Source of the DNA: Alloscybalousia sp045595895
Lineage (GTDB): Bacteria > Bacillota_I > Bacilli_A > RF39 > UBA660
Direction: 5' to 3'
Assembly: GCA_045595895.1 (NCBI GenBank)
Contig: JAZOBJ010000013.1
Location: 1-64,000 of the forward strand
Length of the DNA stretch: 64,000 nucleotides
Below are positions 48,781-57,290 of the stretch, in pieces. The position numbers and the translations under genes are program-made. How positions within the stretch are numbered: position 1 is the first letter of the stretch; each line of letters starts with the position of its first letter. The notes under the pieces are model-generated. The model searched no databases. It had not been told where the DNA came from and was given only the letters and a program-made list of their open reading frames with translations.

Positions 48781-51413
48781 TGTATTGGTTGATCACTTGG
48801 TGTAGGTTCTGGTGTTGGAATAGGAGGTGACGGTGGCGTTGGAGTTGGTGTTGGGGTTGGAGTAGGAACTGGTATAGCGTTTGGATCATTATATACAAAG
48901 TTATATATAGCTGGATCACTTTGATTTCCACTATAATTTTGATATGTTGTTACTACTTTATATGTTCCTGAAATATTTGAAGTTGCTTCAATTGAATATG
49001 AATTTTCAGTAGTAAAGTCTAATAATACATCACCATAGTATACATTATAACCAAATGCTCCTAATGATTCATTTTCTAATGGTGTATTTAATAGTGACCA
49101 ACTAATATTTATACGTTGAGTATTTTCATCGTAACTTACTCTTAAGTTATTTACTGTTTGTAGTTTATCATATTTTGTTGATGTTTCGGTTGGTTCATCA
49201 CCATTTTTGAAGTATTCACATGTAATTTGATCTTCAGGGGTATTAGCACTTGGTAATGCTGGTGGCCAACTTCCAACTTCTACACATTTTTCTACAACAC
49301 TAGTTGGTTGTTCAAAAGTTTTTCCTGTATTTTTATTGAATATAGCATTTCCTAATGCTTTGTATAATTTACCTCTTTCGATAACAGCAGGAGTTTGTTT
49401 TAAGTGATATTTACTATCTGGTTTTTGATATCCATACCACATTGACATTGCATATTCTGGGTCGTAACCAACAATCCATACATCATTTACTGCACTACTT
49501 GATAGTTTTTTTTGTTTCTTTGTAGCATTATCAAAGTTTGTTGTACCAGTTTTTGCTGCTAATGTTACACCTTTAATTTTAGCACCGTTACTTAATCCGT
49601 CTTCTACAGCTGTTACTAACATGCTACTAATCATGAATGCTGTTGCTTCACTCATAGCCTTTGTTTCTTTTGGTTTAATAATTTTAACATCGTTATTTTC
49701 TCTAAATACGATTTTGTTAATAGTTAGTGGTTCAATATATGTACCACCATTTGCGAATGCGGCGTATGCAGCGGCCATTTGTAATGATGTGATACCATCT
49801 ATTGCACCTAAGGAACTCGATTCATATAATTGACCATTAATTGTTTCTGGCGTTAATCCTAAATTAGATGCAAACTCATATATTTTTTTATTTCCAACTT
49901 TTTCTTGAACTGATTGAAATGCTTTTAATGCAGGTATATTTCTTGATTGGGCTAGGGCATACCTCATACTCATTTGACCCTTGAATTTCCTATCAGAGTT
50001 ATTAATTGACTGTCCTGTTGAGTATTTCCATGGTTCATCAATTATTTGTTCGTATGTTGACCAATTTAAGTATTCAATAGCTGGTGCATAATCGAATATT
50101 GGTTTAGCAGTTGAACCTATTTGGTTAGTTTCTTGGACTGCAAAATTCCAATCACCACGCATCATATCACGTGCACCACCAACTGCTACAATTTTTCCAG
50201 TTGATACTTCTACTACTGCTACACCACTTTGTACTTTATCATCTACCCATTTGTAACTAGAATTACCATTAAATACATTATCAATACCTTCTTGTCTTTT
50301 ACTATCCATGTTAGTATATACTAAAACTGATGTGTTTTTTGGATTTATTTTATGTTTATCCCATAATTCTTTAATAACAGTATCTATATAAGATTCATAA
50401 TATTGGGTTCTCTTTTTACCTGCAAGTAAACTATCAACTGTTATTTTACTTGCATTTTTTGCTTCTTCTTTAGTAATGTATCCATGCTTTACCATTAAAT
50501 TTAAAACAGTGTCTCTTCTATCTTCAGCAGCTTTTGGGTGCTTATAAGGGTTATAGGCAGTTGGATTATTGAATATTCCTACTAGTAATGCTGCTTCTGA
50601 TAAATTTAAATTACTTACGCTTTTTCCAAAATATGTTTGTGACGCTTGTTCAACACCCCAGGCATTATTTCCTAAGTCGTGATTATTTACATAATATTCA
50701 ATAATTTTCTCTTTCGAAAAATTCTTTTCTAGTTTAAATACTGCTAAATAAATATCTTCAAATTTACGTATAATTCCATCAATACCAGATACTCTTTGTC
50801 TATGTGGATCAGTATAATTATTTGTAATTACTTGCATTGATAGGGTAGAGGCTCCACCGGCATCACGATTACCTAAAAGTTGTCCGATACTTGCTTTAAT
50901 AAAACGTGGTGCATCTATGCCATTGTGTTGAAAAAATCTTGAGTCTTCTGTTGCAATTAATGCATCAATAAATACTTCAGGTAAATCATCATATCTAACG
51001 TTTTCTCTTAATTGAGATCCGACACGTGTAAATTCTTGACCATCTTTATCATAGAAAATACTAGCTTCCGATTTATTTAATAGAGTAATATCAAATTCTG
51101 GAGCATTAACTACTATGTAACCTATAAAGGCACTTATTGCTAAACATATTAATATTGCTATAGTGAAAAAAATAATTAGTAAAATGTTTAATACTCTTCT
51201 TCTTTTTGGTTTAGATTTAATTTTATCTAATATTCTTGCTAGACCTAATATTAATAATACACCAACTAATAAAACTATAGTTAAGTCCATACCAAAACTT
51301 ATATAACTAAAAATTAAAATTGTTAATAAAATTATTCCTATTATAATCATAGGTGTTTCGATTTTTATTTTTTTTCTATTTGAATTGGTTGTTTTTCTAT
51401 ATTTTCTTGCCAT
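48777..51413 (-). CDS. ponA: Class A penicillin-binding protein (PBP1)
   Basis: Bifunctional peptidoglycan synthase, 878 aa. A basic cytoplasmic start, hydrophobic segments (about residues 17-55 and 70-95), a glycosyltransferase domain (catalytic Glu in ATEDSRFFQHNGID; GGASTLSMQV), then the transpeptidase domain with SxxK in IGSTAKP, SxN in AQSRNIP and KTGTT. Beyond it come an FN3-like domain (VNNLRVSYDENTQRINISW) and a Pro/Thr-rich tail of alternating PT units ending PSDQPIQ. The tail may span or bind wall. Its start overlaps the recU stop by 1 nt, so recU-ponA form the conserved Bacillus operon, driven by the promoter at 52018-52046. Confidence 0.96.
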   Translation of the reverse strand: MARKYRKTTNSNRKKIKIETPMIIIGIILLTILIFSYISFGMDLTIVLLVGVLLILGLARILDKIKSKPKRRRVLNILLIIFFTIAILICLAISAFIGYIVVNAPEFDITLLNKSEASIFYDKDGQEFTRVGSQLRENVRYDDLPEVFIDALIATEDSRFFQHNGIDAPRFIKASIGQLLGNRDAGGASTLSMQVITNNYTDPHRQRVSGIDGIIRKFEDIYLAVFKLEKNFSKEKIIEYYVNNHDLGNNAWGVEQASQTYFGKSVSNLNLSEAALLVGIFNNPTAYNPYKHPKAAEDRRDTVLNLMVKHGYITKEEAKNASKITVDSLLAGKKRTQYYESYIDTVIKELWDKHKINPKNTSVLVYTNMDSKRQEGIDNVFNGNSSYKWVDDKVQSGVAVVEVSTGKIVAVGGARDMMRGDWNFAVQETNQIGSTAKPIFDYAPAIEYLNWSTYEQIIDEPWKYSTGQSINNSDRKFKGQMSMRYALAQSRNIPALKAFQSVQEKVGNKKIYEFASNLGLTPETINGQLYESSSLGAIDGITSLQMAAAYAAFANGGTYIEPLTINKIVFRENNDVKIIKPKETKAMSEATAFMISSMLVTAVEDGLSNGAKIKGVTLAAKTGTTNFDNATKKQKKLSSSAVNDVWIVGYDPEYAMSMWYGYQKPDSKYHLKQTPAVIERGKLYKALGNAIFNKNTGKTFEQPTSVVEKCVEVGSWPPALPSANTPEDQITCEYFKNGDEPTETSTKYDKLQTVNNLRVSYDENTQRINISWSLLNTPLENESLGAFGYNVYYGDVLLDFTTENSYSIEATSNISGTYKVVTTYQNYSGNQSDPAIYNFVYNDPNAIPVPTPTPTPTPTPPSPPIPTPEPTPSDQPIQ

Positions 51414-52000
51414 TATAGCACCTCCGTATATTGTTTTATTATTTCTAAATAATCAAGTCTTGGGATATATTTTTCTTTTATCTCATGACCTTTTTCCATA
51501 AAGTATTCATATGGTATTGATTTTCTGTTACTGTTATCAATATATGTGAAAAAATCATTTGCAAATAATAAAAATGTTTTATTATGTTCTATAAATCTAA
51601 TAATTAGAAAACATATTCCTCCATTTTCTAAGACGTTTTTTAAATGATTTATTTGATGTTTATGGATATTTTCTAATGGGAAACAATTTTTGTTGTTAGT
51701 TTCTTTTGCTTCAAAATCAATATATTTACCATTATATAAACCATTATAATCAGTGGTAGATGGTGATTCAAAATAAGCTTCTTTAATAGTTATTTTTCCT
51801 ACTTTATTTGTTTTGGTAGGGTAATCTACTTTTGTTATCTTAATTGGTGTTGGTTTCTTATAGATAAAGGCTTGTTTAGTATCAATATAATATTGGTTTG
51901 ATATGTTAATATCATTTTCTAGATTCATACCACGATTATTATGGAATACTTGTTTTTTATTTAGTATTTCCTTTAAGGGATTAATTTTATTATATTCCAT
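51413..52000 (-). CDS. recU: Holliday junction resolvase RecU
   Basis: Structure-specific nuclease that resolves recombination intermediates. The start region has NNRGMNLENDINISNQYY (a family N-terminal patch), catalytic Asp in STTDYNGLYNGKYIDFEAKET with the E-x-K pair, and FENIHKHQI-like (LENIHKHQINHL) helix. 195 aa is normal. TAGGTGATTAG lies upstream. Cotranscribed with ponA, as in Bacillus. Confidence 0.95.
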   Translation of the reverse strand: MEYNKINPLKEILNKKQVFHNNRGMNLENDINISNQYYIDTKQAFIYKKPTPIKITKVDYPTKTNKVGKITIKEAYFESPSTTDYNGLYNGKYIDFEAKETNNKNCFPLENIHKHQINHLKNVLENGGICFLIIRFIEHNKTFLLFANDFFTYIDNSNRKSIPYEYFMEKGHEIKEKYIPRLDYLEIIKQYTEVL

Positions 52001-52017
52001 CTAATCACCTATATTGT

Positions 52018-52046
52018 ATTATACTATATTGTGGTATTTTTTCCAA
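52018..52046 (-). promoter_or_regulatory. Promoter for recU-ponA
   Basis: Read on the minus strand: TTGGAA, 17-nt spacer, perfect TATAAT. Confidence 0.7.
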
Positions 52047-52083
52047 CTTTTTTATGATGTGTTTTTGTGAAAAATTATCTAGT

Positions 52084-52124
52084 TTTGTCGAATTTGTGAT
52101 TTTTATAACTTGTCGTTTTATAAT
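52084..52124 (+). promoter_or_regulatory. Candidate Spo0A-controlled promoter
   Basis: A perfect 0A box TTTGTCGAA at 52084-52092, a partial one (CTTGTCGTT) at 52109-52117, and TATAAT at 52119-52124. The -35 position (TTGTGA, 19-nt spacer) is weak, and the 0A box lies near -43, as at activator-dependent promoters. Confidence 0.55.
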
Positions 52125-52143
52125 ATATTTGTTGGGAGGCACT

Positions 52144-52248
52144 ATGAATTATTTACATGTTATTGAATTATTGAATAAGATGGATGGTAAGTTGGTACAG
52201 GTAAAACTTAGTACGTATACTAATTATTATTACAAAAATAGGATATAA
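52144..52248 (+). CDS. Small protein, 34 aa, downstream of a 0A box
   Basis: MNYLHVIELLNKMDGKLVQV begins a 34-residue product ending in a Tyr/Asn/Arg-rich tail (YYYKNRI). The start at 52144 has a strong GGGAGGC 7 nt upstream. The frame is open further upstream, but earlier starts lie within the promoter region. No homologue is recalled. A perfect 0A box 52 nt upstream suggests sporulation control (inference). Confidence 0.55.
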   Translation: MNYLHVIELLNKMDGKLVQVKLSTYTNYYYKNRI

Positions 52249-52346
52249 TTAAATAAAGGATGTTTGTAATTACTGATGTTTGAAAATGGTTATATGTAGT
52301 TAATTTATATGTTGATAGTTATTTGATTGAGAAGTGTTACTTTTAA

Positions 52347-52375
52347 TTGACATTTAGGTTGATTTTTGTGATAAT
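52347..52375 (+). promoter_or_regulatory. Promoter for gpsB
   Basis: Perfect TTGACA, 17-nt spacer, GATAAT. Confidence 0.75.
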
Positions 52376-52400
52376 AATAGCGTAAGGGATTGGTGATAGT

Positions 52401-52733
52401 ATGCAAGGAAAAATTACGTTAACAGCTCAAGATATTCTTGAGAAGGAATTTAAAATTGATACAAGAGGGTATCGTTTAAAAGAGGTTGACCAATTTTTAG
52501 ATGAGATTATTGGTGACTATGAACAATTCTATGAAATTATTAAAAGTTTAGAAAATGAAAAGCAAGAATATTTGAAAGAAATTACTAATTTAAAACAAGA
52601 ACTTCGTAATGTCAAAATGAGTATTGATATTGCTAAAGGTAGTGAAAAAGAAGTTACTAATATGGATATTCTTCGTCGCGTTTCTAATTTAGAAAAAATT
52701 GTTTATGGTAAAGATGAAAAAGTAGAGGAATAA
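52401..52733 (+). CDS. gpsB: Cell division protein GpsB
   Basis: DivIVA-like membrane-curvature and adaptor protein that shuttles PBP1 between side wall and septum. The N-terminal domain ILEKEFKIDTRGYRLKEVDQ, then FLDEIIGDYEQF, and the coiled coil and short C-terminal helix (MDILRRVSNLEKIVYG) are all typical; 110 aa is normal. It binds the cytoplasmic tail of PBP1 in Bacillus, and ponA is encoded close by. GATTGGTGATAGT precedes the ATG. rnpB starts 2 nt after its stop, the same neighbour as in Bacillus. Confidence 0.96.
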   Translation: MQGKITLTAQDILEKEFKIDTRGYRLKEVDQFLDEIIGDYEQFYEIIKSLENEKQEYLKEITNLKQELRNVKMSIDIAKGSEKEVTNMDILRRVSNLEKIVYGKDEKVEE

Positions 52734-52734
52734 T

Positions 52735-53083
52735 AATACTTTGACAAACGCTATATTTTTATAATATAGAGGAAAGTCCATGCTCACACAGTCTGTGATG
52801 ATTGTAGTGTTCGTGCTAAGGGAAAAAATAACCTTAGGTAGTTTAAACTAACGGCGACGATTTTTCCTAAGTCATAAGATATGGAAATAGTAGTTGTAAA
52901 GTGCCACAGTGACGATATTTTTTCGAAAGGAAAAAGTGAAACGTGGTAAACCCCGCGAGTGAGAAACCCAAAATTTGGTAGGGGAGCTCTGATGGAGAAA
53001 ACGAACGAAGTCAGGGATCGAGTAATCGATAGATAAATGTTTGTCACCTAGTAATAGGTACAGAACATGGCTTATAAAGTATT
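52735..53083 (+). ncRNA. rnpB: RNase P RNA
   Basis: Catalytic RNA of tRNA 5' processing. Helix P1 pairs AATACTTT (52735-52742) with AAAGTATT (53076-53083); P3 is CTATAT...ATATAG; then GAGGAAAGTCCATGCTCAC, AAGTGCCACAGTGACG, GTAAACCCCGCGAGTGAGAA, and ACAGAACATGGCTTA at the end, all universally conserved segments. Layout fits the Bacillus-type (B) molecule. It starts directly behind gpsB with no room for its own promoter, so it may be processed from a gpsB transcript or be transcribed from within gpsB. Confidence 0.95.
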
Positions 53084-53110
53084 TATTATTTATTGTTAGA
53101 AGGTGTAAAC

Positions 53111-53626
53111 TTGAAAGAAATAGGAGAATTTCTAAAGTCTGCACGTATTAGTAATGGTGTTAGTCTTGAAGAAGCTGCGGAAGATTTGAATTTTTCTGTT
53201 ATTCAGCTTGAGAACATCGAAGGTGGAAATATACGTGCATTTAAGGATGTTTTTGCATTAAGAGAATTAGTTAAAGAATATGGTAAATATTTGGGTGTTA
53301 AAACAGATGAAATTATTGATGAATTTAATGATTTTATGTTTGAACATACTTCTAAAATTTCTCTTGATGATCTTTTAGAAGCAAGAAAGTTGGCTAAAGA
53401 AAAAGAGGAGGAAGAAAAACCAAAAGTAATTTCTCCTTATACCAATATTCATACCCCTAAGTTTAATTTAGAGCGATTTAAAAAAATGTTATTAATTTTG
53501 GCGGGTATAATTTTAGGAATTTTGGTATTTTGTTTTATTTGGATTAAAATTAATGATTCGAAGGGAAATGTTTCTTCTGAATTAATGAGAAGGAGTATGG
53601 AGGATGTTTATGAATGTACCTACTAA
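53111..53626 (+). CDS. rodZ: RodZ-like helix-turn-helix membrane protein (YmfM)
   Basis: A 171-aa protein with an N-terminal HTH (KEIGEFLKSARISNGVSLEE to about residue 75), an acidic linker, one transmembrane helix (MLLILAGIILGILVFCFIWI near 130-150) and a short outer end. RodZ links MreB to the membrane and shape; YmfM is the Bacillus relative. I start it at the TTG at 53111, with AAGGTG 5 nt upstream, because the protein then aligns with the family. It overlaps pgsA by 17 nt, and ymfM-pgsA-recA-rny is the Bacillus order. Confidence 0.88.
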   Translation: MKEIGEFLKSARISNGVSLEEAAEDLNFSVIQLENIEGGNIRAFKDVFALRELVKEYGKYLGVKTDEIIDEFNDFMFEHTSKISLDDLLEARKLAKEKEEEEKPKVISPYTNIHTPKFNLERFKKMLLILAGIILGILVFCFIWIKINDSKGNVSSELMRRSMEDVYECTY

Positions 53627-54200
53627 GTTAACAGTGTTAAGGATTATTTTGGCAATTGTTGTTTGTATTATATTATTATTTCCATTTGAAGCTGTAGGAA
53701 TAGCTTTACCAACAATTCGAAATGGAATAGATTTTGATGTTAGGTATTTAGCTGCTGGGATTATTTTTGTTATAGCTAGTATAACTGATTTCTTGGATGG
53801 TTATTTAGCTAGAAAGAACAATCAAGTAACTGATCTTGGAAAAATGTTGGACGCTATAGCTGATAAGGTATTAACTAATCCAGTATTAATTATTTTTGCA
53901 GTAGATGGTGCGTTTAGTCCAATTGTTCCTGTAATTATAATTGTTCGTGATATTGTTGTTAATGCGATTAAGATGGAGGCTGCTTCTAAAGGTAAAGTTG
54001 TTGCTGCTATTTCTTCAGGAAAAGTAAAAACAGCAAGTTTGATGATAGGTATGATTTTGGTATTCTTTAATAATTTCCCATTTGTTTATCTTAATATTGA
54101 TTTACATTACTTATTTATTTATTTTGCAACAATTATGTCATTGGTTTCTATGATTCAATATTATTCTTTAAATAAAAAATTATTTTCTACCAAAAATTAA
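53610..54200 (+). CDS. pgsA: Phosphatidylglycerophosphate synthase
   Basis: Joins CDP-diacylglycerol and glycerol 3-phosphate, the committed step of phosphatidylglycerol synthesis in the membrane. The CDP-alcohol phosphotransferase motif D-x2-D-G-x2-A-R-x8-G-x3-D-x3-D is complete in ITDFLDGYLARKNN onward. Four or more transmembrane helices; 196 aa is normal. Start at 53610 follows GGAGGATGTTT. Overlaps rodZ; ends at a strong terminator. Confidence 0.96.
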   Translation: MNVPTKLTVLRIILAIVVCIILLFPFEAVGIALPTIRNGIDFDVRYLAAGIIFVIASITDFLDGYLARKNNQVTDLGKMLDAIADKVLTNPVLIIFAVDGAFSPIVPVIIIVRDIVVNAIKMEAASKGKVVAAISSGKVKTASLMIGMILVFFNNFPFVYLNIDLHYLFIYFATIMSLVSMIQYYSLNKKLFSTKN

Positions 54201-54225
54201 AAATCGTATTATAGATTAGTTAAAA

Positions 54226-54259
54226 AAAGAAAATTCGTTAAAGGAATTTTCTTTTTTTA
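54226..54259 (+). terminator. Terminator after pgsA
   Basis: An 11-bp stem (54226-54236 with 54244-54254), 7-nt loop, T-run. Confidence 0.88.
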
Positions 54260-54307
54260 TTATAAATATCTTCTTAAAAATAATAAAACATTTGTTTGAA
54301 AAAAGTA

Positions 54308-54336
54308 TTGATTTTTTTTATAAAATAAGATATGAT
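54308..54336 (+). promoter_or_regulatory. Promoter for recA
   Basis: TTGATT, 17-nt spacer, TATGAT. No LexA-type operator is evident. Confidence 0.6.
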
Positions 54337-54367
54337 GTATTTGTAAGCCAAAATATTAGGAGGATTT

Positions 54368-55381
54368 ATGACGAAAAATACTGAAAAAAATGAAGCTTTA
54401 GAAAAAGTTTTAAATGACATTGAAAAACAATTTGGAAAAGGTGCTATTATGAAACTAGGAGATAATAAGCATATGGAACTTGATGTTACTTCTAGTGGTA
54501 GTTTAACTTTAGATATAGCAATGGGTGTAGGTGGTTATCCTAAAGGTAGAATTATTGAAATATATGGTCCTGAATCAAGCGGTAAAACCACATTTGCTTT
54601 ACATGCAATAGCTGAAGTTCAAAAACAAGGTGGTAGGGCTGCATTTATTGATGCTGAACATGCTCTTGATCCTGTTTATGCTAAAAATTTAGGTGTTGAT
54701 ATTAATGAATTATTACTTGCTCAACCTGATACTGGTGAACAGGCGTTAGAAATTTGTGAAGCGCTAGTTAGAAGTGAAGCTGTTAATATAGTAGTAATCG
54801 ATTCAGTAGCTGCACTTGTTCCACAAGCTGAAATCGATGGTGAAATGGGTGATTCTCATGTAGGATTACAAGCTAGACTTATGAGTCAGGCTCTTCGTAA
54901 ACTTTCAGGTACTATTAATAAAACAAAAACAACAGCTATTTTTATTAATCAATTAAGAGAAAAAGTTGGTGTTATGTTTGGTAATCCTGAAACTACTCCT
55001 GGTGGTAGAGCTTTAAAATTTTATTCAACAATTCGTTTAGATGTAAGGCGTAGTGAGGCTATAAAATTAGGGGACAGTATTATGGGTAATAAAACTACTG
55101 TTAAGGTTGTTAAAAACAAAGTTGCTCCTCCATTTAAATCTGCAGTTGTTGATATTATGTATGGTGAAGGTGTAAGCCGTGAAGGTGAAATTATTGACCT
55201 TGGCAGTGATTGTGGTGTTTTAGAGAAATCTGGTGCTTGGTATTCATATAAAGGTGAAAAAATTGGTCAAGGTAAAGAAAATGTTAAATTGTTTTTAAAG
55301 GATCATCATGATATTAGAAATGAAATAGAGAATCAAATTCGTGAGTATTATGGTATCAATAAGAAGAAAGAGGCTAAATAA
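54368..55381 (+). CDS. recA: Recombinase RecA
   Basis: ATP-dependent strand-exchange protein and SOS co-protease. The Walker A is GPESSGKTT (67-75), with IDAEHALDP, VVIDSVAALVPQAE, L2 loop NQLREKVGVMFGNPETTPGG and the C-terminal domain ending KKKEAK. It is 337 aa, slightly short of 347. AGGAGGATTT lies upstream. The right arm of its terminator follows the stop immediately. Confidence 0.99.
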   Translation: MTKNTEKNEALEKVLNDIEKQFGKGAIMKLGDNKHMELDVTSSGSLTLDIAMGVGGYPKGRIIEIYGPESSGKTTFALHAIAEVQKQGGRAAFIDAEHALDPVYAKNLGVDINELLLAQPDTGEQALEICEALVRSEAVNIVVIDSVAALVPQAEIDGEMGDSHVGLQARLMSQALRKLSGTINKTKTTAIFINQLREKVGVMFGNPETTPGGRALKFYSTIRLDVRRSEAIKLGDSIMGNKTTVKVVKNKVAPPFKSAVVDIMYGEGVSREGEIIDLGSDCGVLEKSGAWYSYKGEKIGQGKENVKLFLKDHHDIRNEIENQIREYYGINKKKEAK

Positions 55382-55396
55382 TAAGCTTCTTTTTTA
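55367..55396 (+). terminator. Terminator overlapping the recA stop
   Basis: A 9-bp stem (55367-55375 with 55384-55392, one G-T), 8-nt loop, T-run. Confidence 0.85.
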
Positions 55397-55422
55397 TATG
55401 TATTGTTGAAGGGACATTTTCC

Positions 55423-55451
55423 TTGACTTATTTTTTATTTAAATTTACAAT
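55423..55451 (+). promoter_or_regulatory. Promoter for rny
   Basis: TTGACT, 17-nt spacer, TACAAT, with about 50 nt of leader. Confidence 0.65.
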
Positions 55452-55509
55452 AGAGGTAGATGTTATGATTAATTAATATAATTTAACATATATAGAATGG
55501 AGGAATGTT

Positions 55510-57063
55510 ATGAACGATACAGTTATCTCCATTTTACTAGTCATTATTGGATTAATAGTTGGATTTGTTTTAAACGTTATATTAAATTCTTTGCGCGAAT
55601 CCAATGCTAGCAGAAAAGTTGATGCTATAATAGAAAAAGCAAAGAAAGATGCTGAAAAAGCAAAAAGAGATTCTATTTTAGAAACTAAAGAAGAAATTCA
55701 TAAATTAAAACTTGAATGTGATAAAGAAATTAAAGAAAAGAAAAGCGAATTGAAAGAGTCTGAAGAAAGACTTATTCAAAGAGAACAAAGTATGGATAAG
55801 CGTGATGAATTATATCAAAAACGTGAAGCTACTTTAGATGAAAGAGAAAATAAATTATTTGAAAAACAAAAAGATATCCAAAATGAACAAGTTAAAGTGG
55901 AAGAAATCAAACAACAACAACTAGATTTACTTCAGGAAATTTCAGGAATCAGCAAGGATAAAGCAAAAGAGATGGTTATGAGTAAAGTAAAAGAAGCAAT
56001 GTCTATGGAAATTGCTGCTTATATCAAGGAAAGAGAAAATGAAGCAAAATTAGAGGTGGATAAGAAGGCTAAGGACTTACTTGTTTCTTCTATGCAAAAG
56101 TTTGCTGCAGATATTTCTAATGAGCAAACAGTAACAGTAGTTAATTTACCTAATGATGATTTAAAAGGTAGAATTATTGGTAGAGAAGGTAGAAATATTC
56201 GTACACTAGAAGCTATTACTGGGGTTGATTTAATTATTGATGATACACCAGAAGCTGTAGTTTTATCTAGTTTTGATCCTCTGAGAAGAGAAATAGCTAA
56301 GGTTACTCTTGATACTTTATTGAAAGATGGAAGAATTCATCCTACTCGTATTGAGGAAGTTTATGATAAAGTAAGTAAAGATATGAAAGCTAAAATAATA
56401 GAGTTTGGTAACAATGCTTTATTTGAATTAGGTCTTACAAAAGTTGATTCAGATTTAGTTGAAATTATTGGTAAACTTCACTTTAGAACAAGTTATGGGC
56501 AAAATGCACTTCAACATTCATTGGAGGTTGCTCATTTATCAGGGTTAATAGCTGGTGAATTAGGTGAAAATGTTACTCTTGCTCGTAGAGCTGGTTTACT
56601 TCATGATATTGGTAAAGCAATTGACCATGAAATTGAAGGAAGCCACGTTGAGATTGGTGTTGATTTAGCTAAAAAATTTAAAGAACCTGAAGTAGTTATT
56701 AATTCTATTGCTTCGCATCATGGAGATACTGATGCAACTAGTGTTATTTCTGTAATTGTAGCTATAGCTGATGCATTGTCTGCATCTCGTCCAGGTGCTC
56801 GTAATGATTCTTTAGAAAATTACATTAAACGTTTAGAACAGTTAGAAGCAATTGGAAATGATATTGAAGGTGTTGATAAAACTTATGCTGTTCAAGCTGG
56901 TCGTGAACTTAGAGTTGTAGTTAAACCTGAGGAAATTGATGATTTAACTGCTCATAAAGTTGCGCGTGATATTAAAGAAAAAATTGAGAATAATATGCAA
57001 TATCCAGGAACAATTAAAATTACAGTTGTTCGTGAAACAAGAGCTCAAGAAGAAGCAAGATAA
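55510..57063 (+). CDS. rny: Ribonuclease Y
   Basis: Membrane-bound endoribonuclease that starts mRNA decay in Firmicutes. N-terminal transmembrane helix (about residues 5-25), long charged coiled coil (30-200), KH domain (GRIIGREGRNIRTLEAITGV), and HD domain with HSLEVAHL and LLHDIGKAID; C-terminus ends KITVVRETRAQEEAR. 517 aa is normal. GGAGGAATGTT precedes the ATG. Follows recA as in Bacillus and ends in its own terminator. Confidence 0.98.
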   Translation: MNDTVISILLVIIGLIVGFVLNVILNSLRESNASRKVDAIIEKAKKDAEKAKRDSILETKEEIHKLKLECDKEIKEKKSELKESEERLIQREQSMDKRDELYQKREATLDERENKLFEKQKDIQNEQVKVEEIKQQQLDLLQEISGISKDKAKEMVMSKVKEAMSMEIAAYIKERENEAKLEVDKKAKDLLVSSMQKFAADISNEQTVTVVNLPNDDLKGRIIGREGRNIRTLEAITGVDLIIDDTPEAVVLSSFDPLRREIAKVTLDTLLKDGRIHPTRIEEVYDKVSKDMKAKIIEFGNNALFELGLTKVDSDLVEIIGKLHFRTSYGQNALQHSLEVAHLSGLIAGELGENVTLARRAGLLHDIGKAIDHEIEGSHVEIGVDLAKKFKEPEVVINSIASHHGDTDATSVISVIVAIADALSASRPGARNDSLENYIKRLEQLEAIGNDIEGVDKTYAVQAGRELRVVVKPEEIDDLTAHKVARDIKEKIENNMQYPGTIKITVVRETRAQEEAR

Positions 57064-57077
57064 TTGCTTCTTTTTCT
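57051..57077 (+). terminator. Terminator overlapping the rny stop
   Basis: An 8-bp stem (57051-57058 with 57064-57071), GATAA loop, T-run. Confidence 0.88.
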
Positions 57078-57230
57078 ATTTTTTTAAAACTGTGATATAT
57101 TTTATCTAGAATAAAGAAAGACTAGGTTAATGATATTGCTATTTAAATTTATCAATGTGATAGTTGTTCATGTAATCGTGTTGTTGCTGAGTCATCTTTT
57201 TATGTCTTAGTGGGTATATATTTTTAGATT
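57078..57230. other. Intergenic stretch with no recognised gene
   Basis: Left part of the only gap over 300 bp without an annotated long gene. TTAAAA, 17 nt, TAGAAT near 57085-57115 could be a weak promoter for a small RNA, and GAC...GTC complementary pieces exist, but no known RNA family or convincing ORF is seen. Confidence 0.4.
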
Positions 57231-57259
57231 CTAACAAATGTTGTCAAACATGTTATAAA
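57231..57259 (+). promoter_or_regulatory. Candidate promoter with inverted repeat for a 19-codon ORF
   Basis: CTAACA (4 of 6 to consensus) at 57231-57236, 17-nt spacer, extended TGtTATAAA ending at 57259. An inverted repeat ATGTT-GTCA-AACAT lies between the two elements, and GTTGTCAAA within it is 8 of 9 to a 0A box. Confidence 0.45.
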
Positions 57260-57290
57260 ACTTGTAACAAGATTATTTGGGGTGAGTGGA

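Noticed and set aside
48790..48890. Short repeated units on the plus strand, CRISPR-like at first glance
   Set aside because: They are the Pro/Thr codons of the ponA C-terminal tail; no unique spacers.
52742..52747. TTGACA just before the RNase P RNA
   Set aside because: It lies inside helix P1/P2 of the RNA, and no -10 fits; it is part of the molecule.
54260..54367. SOS operator upstream of recA
   Set aside because: No GAAC-N4-GTTC-type palindrome is visible.
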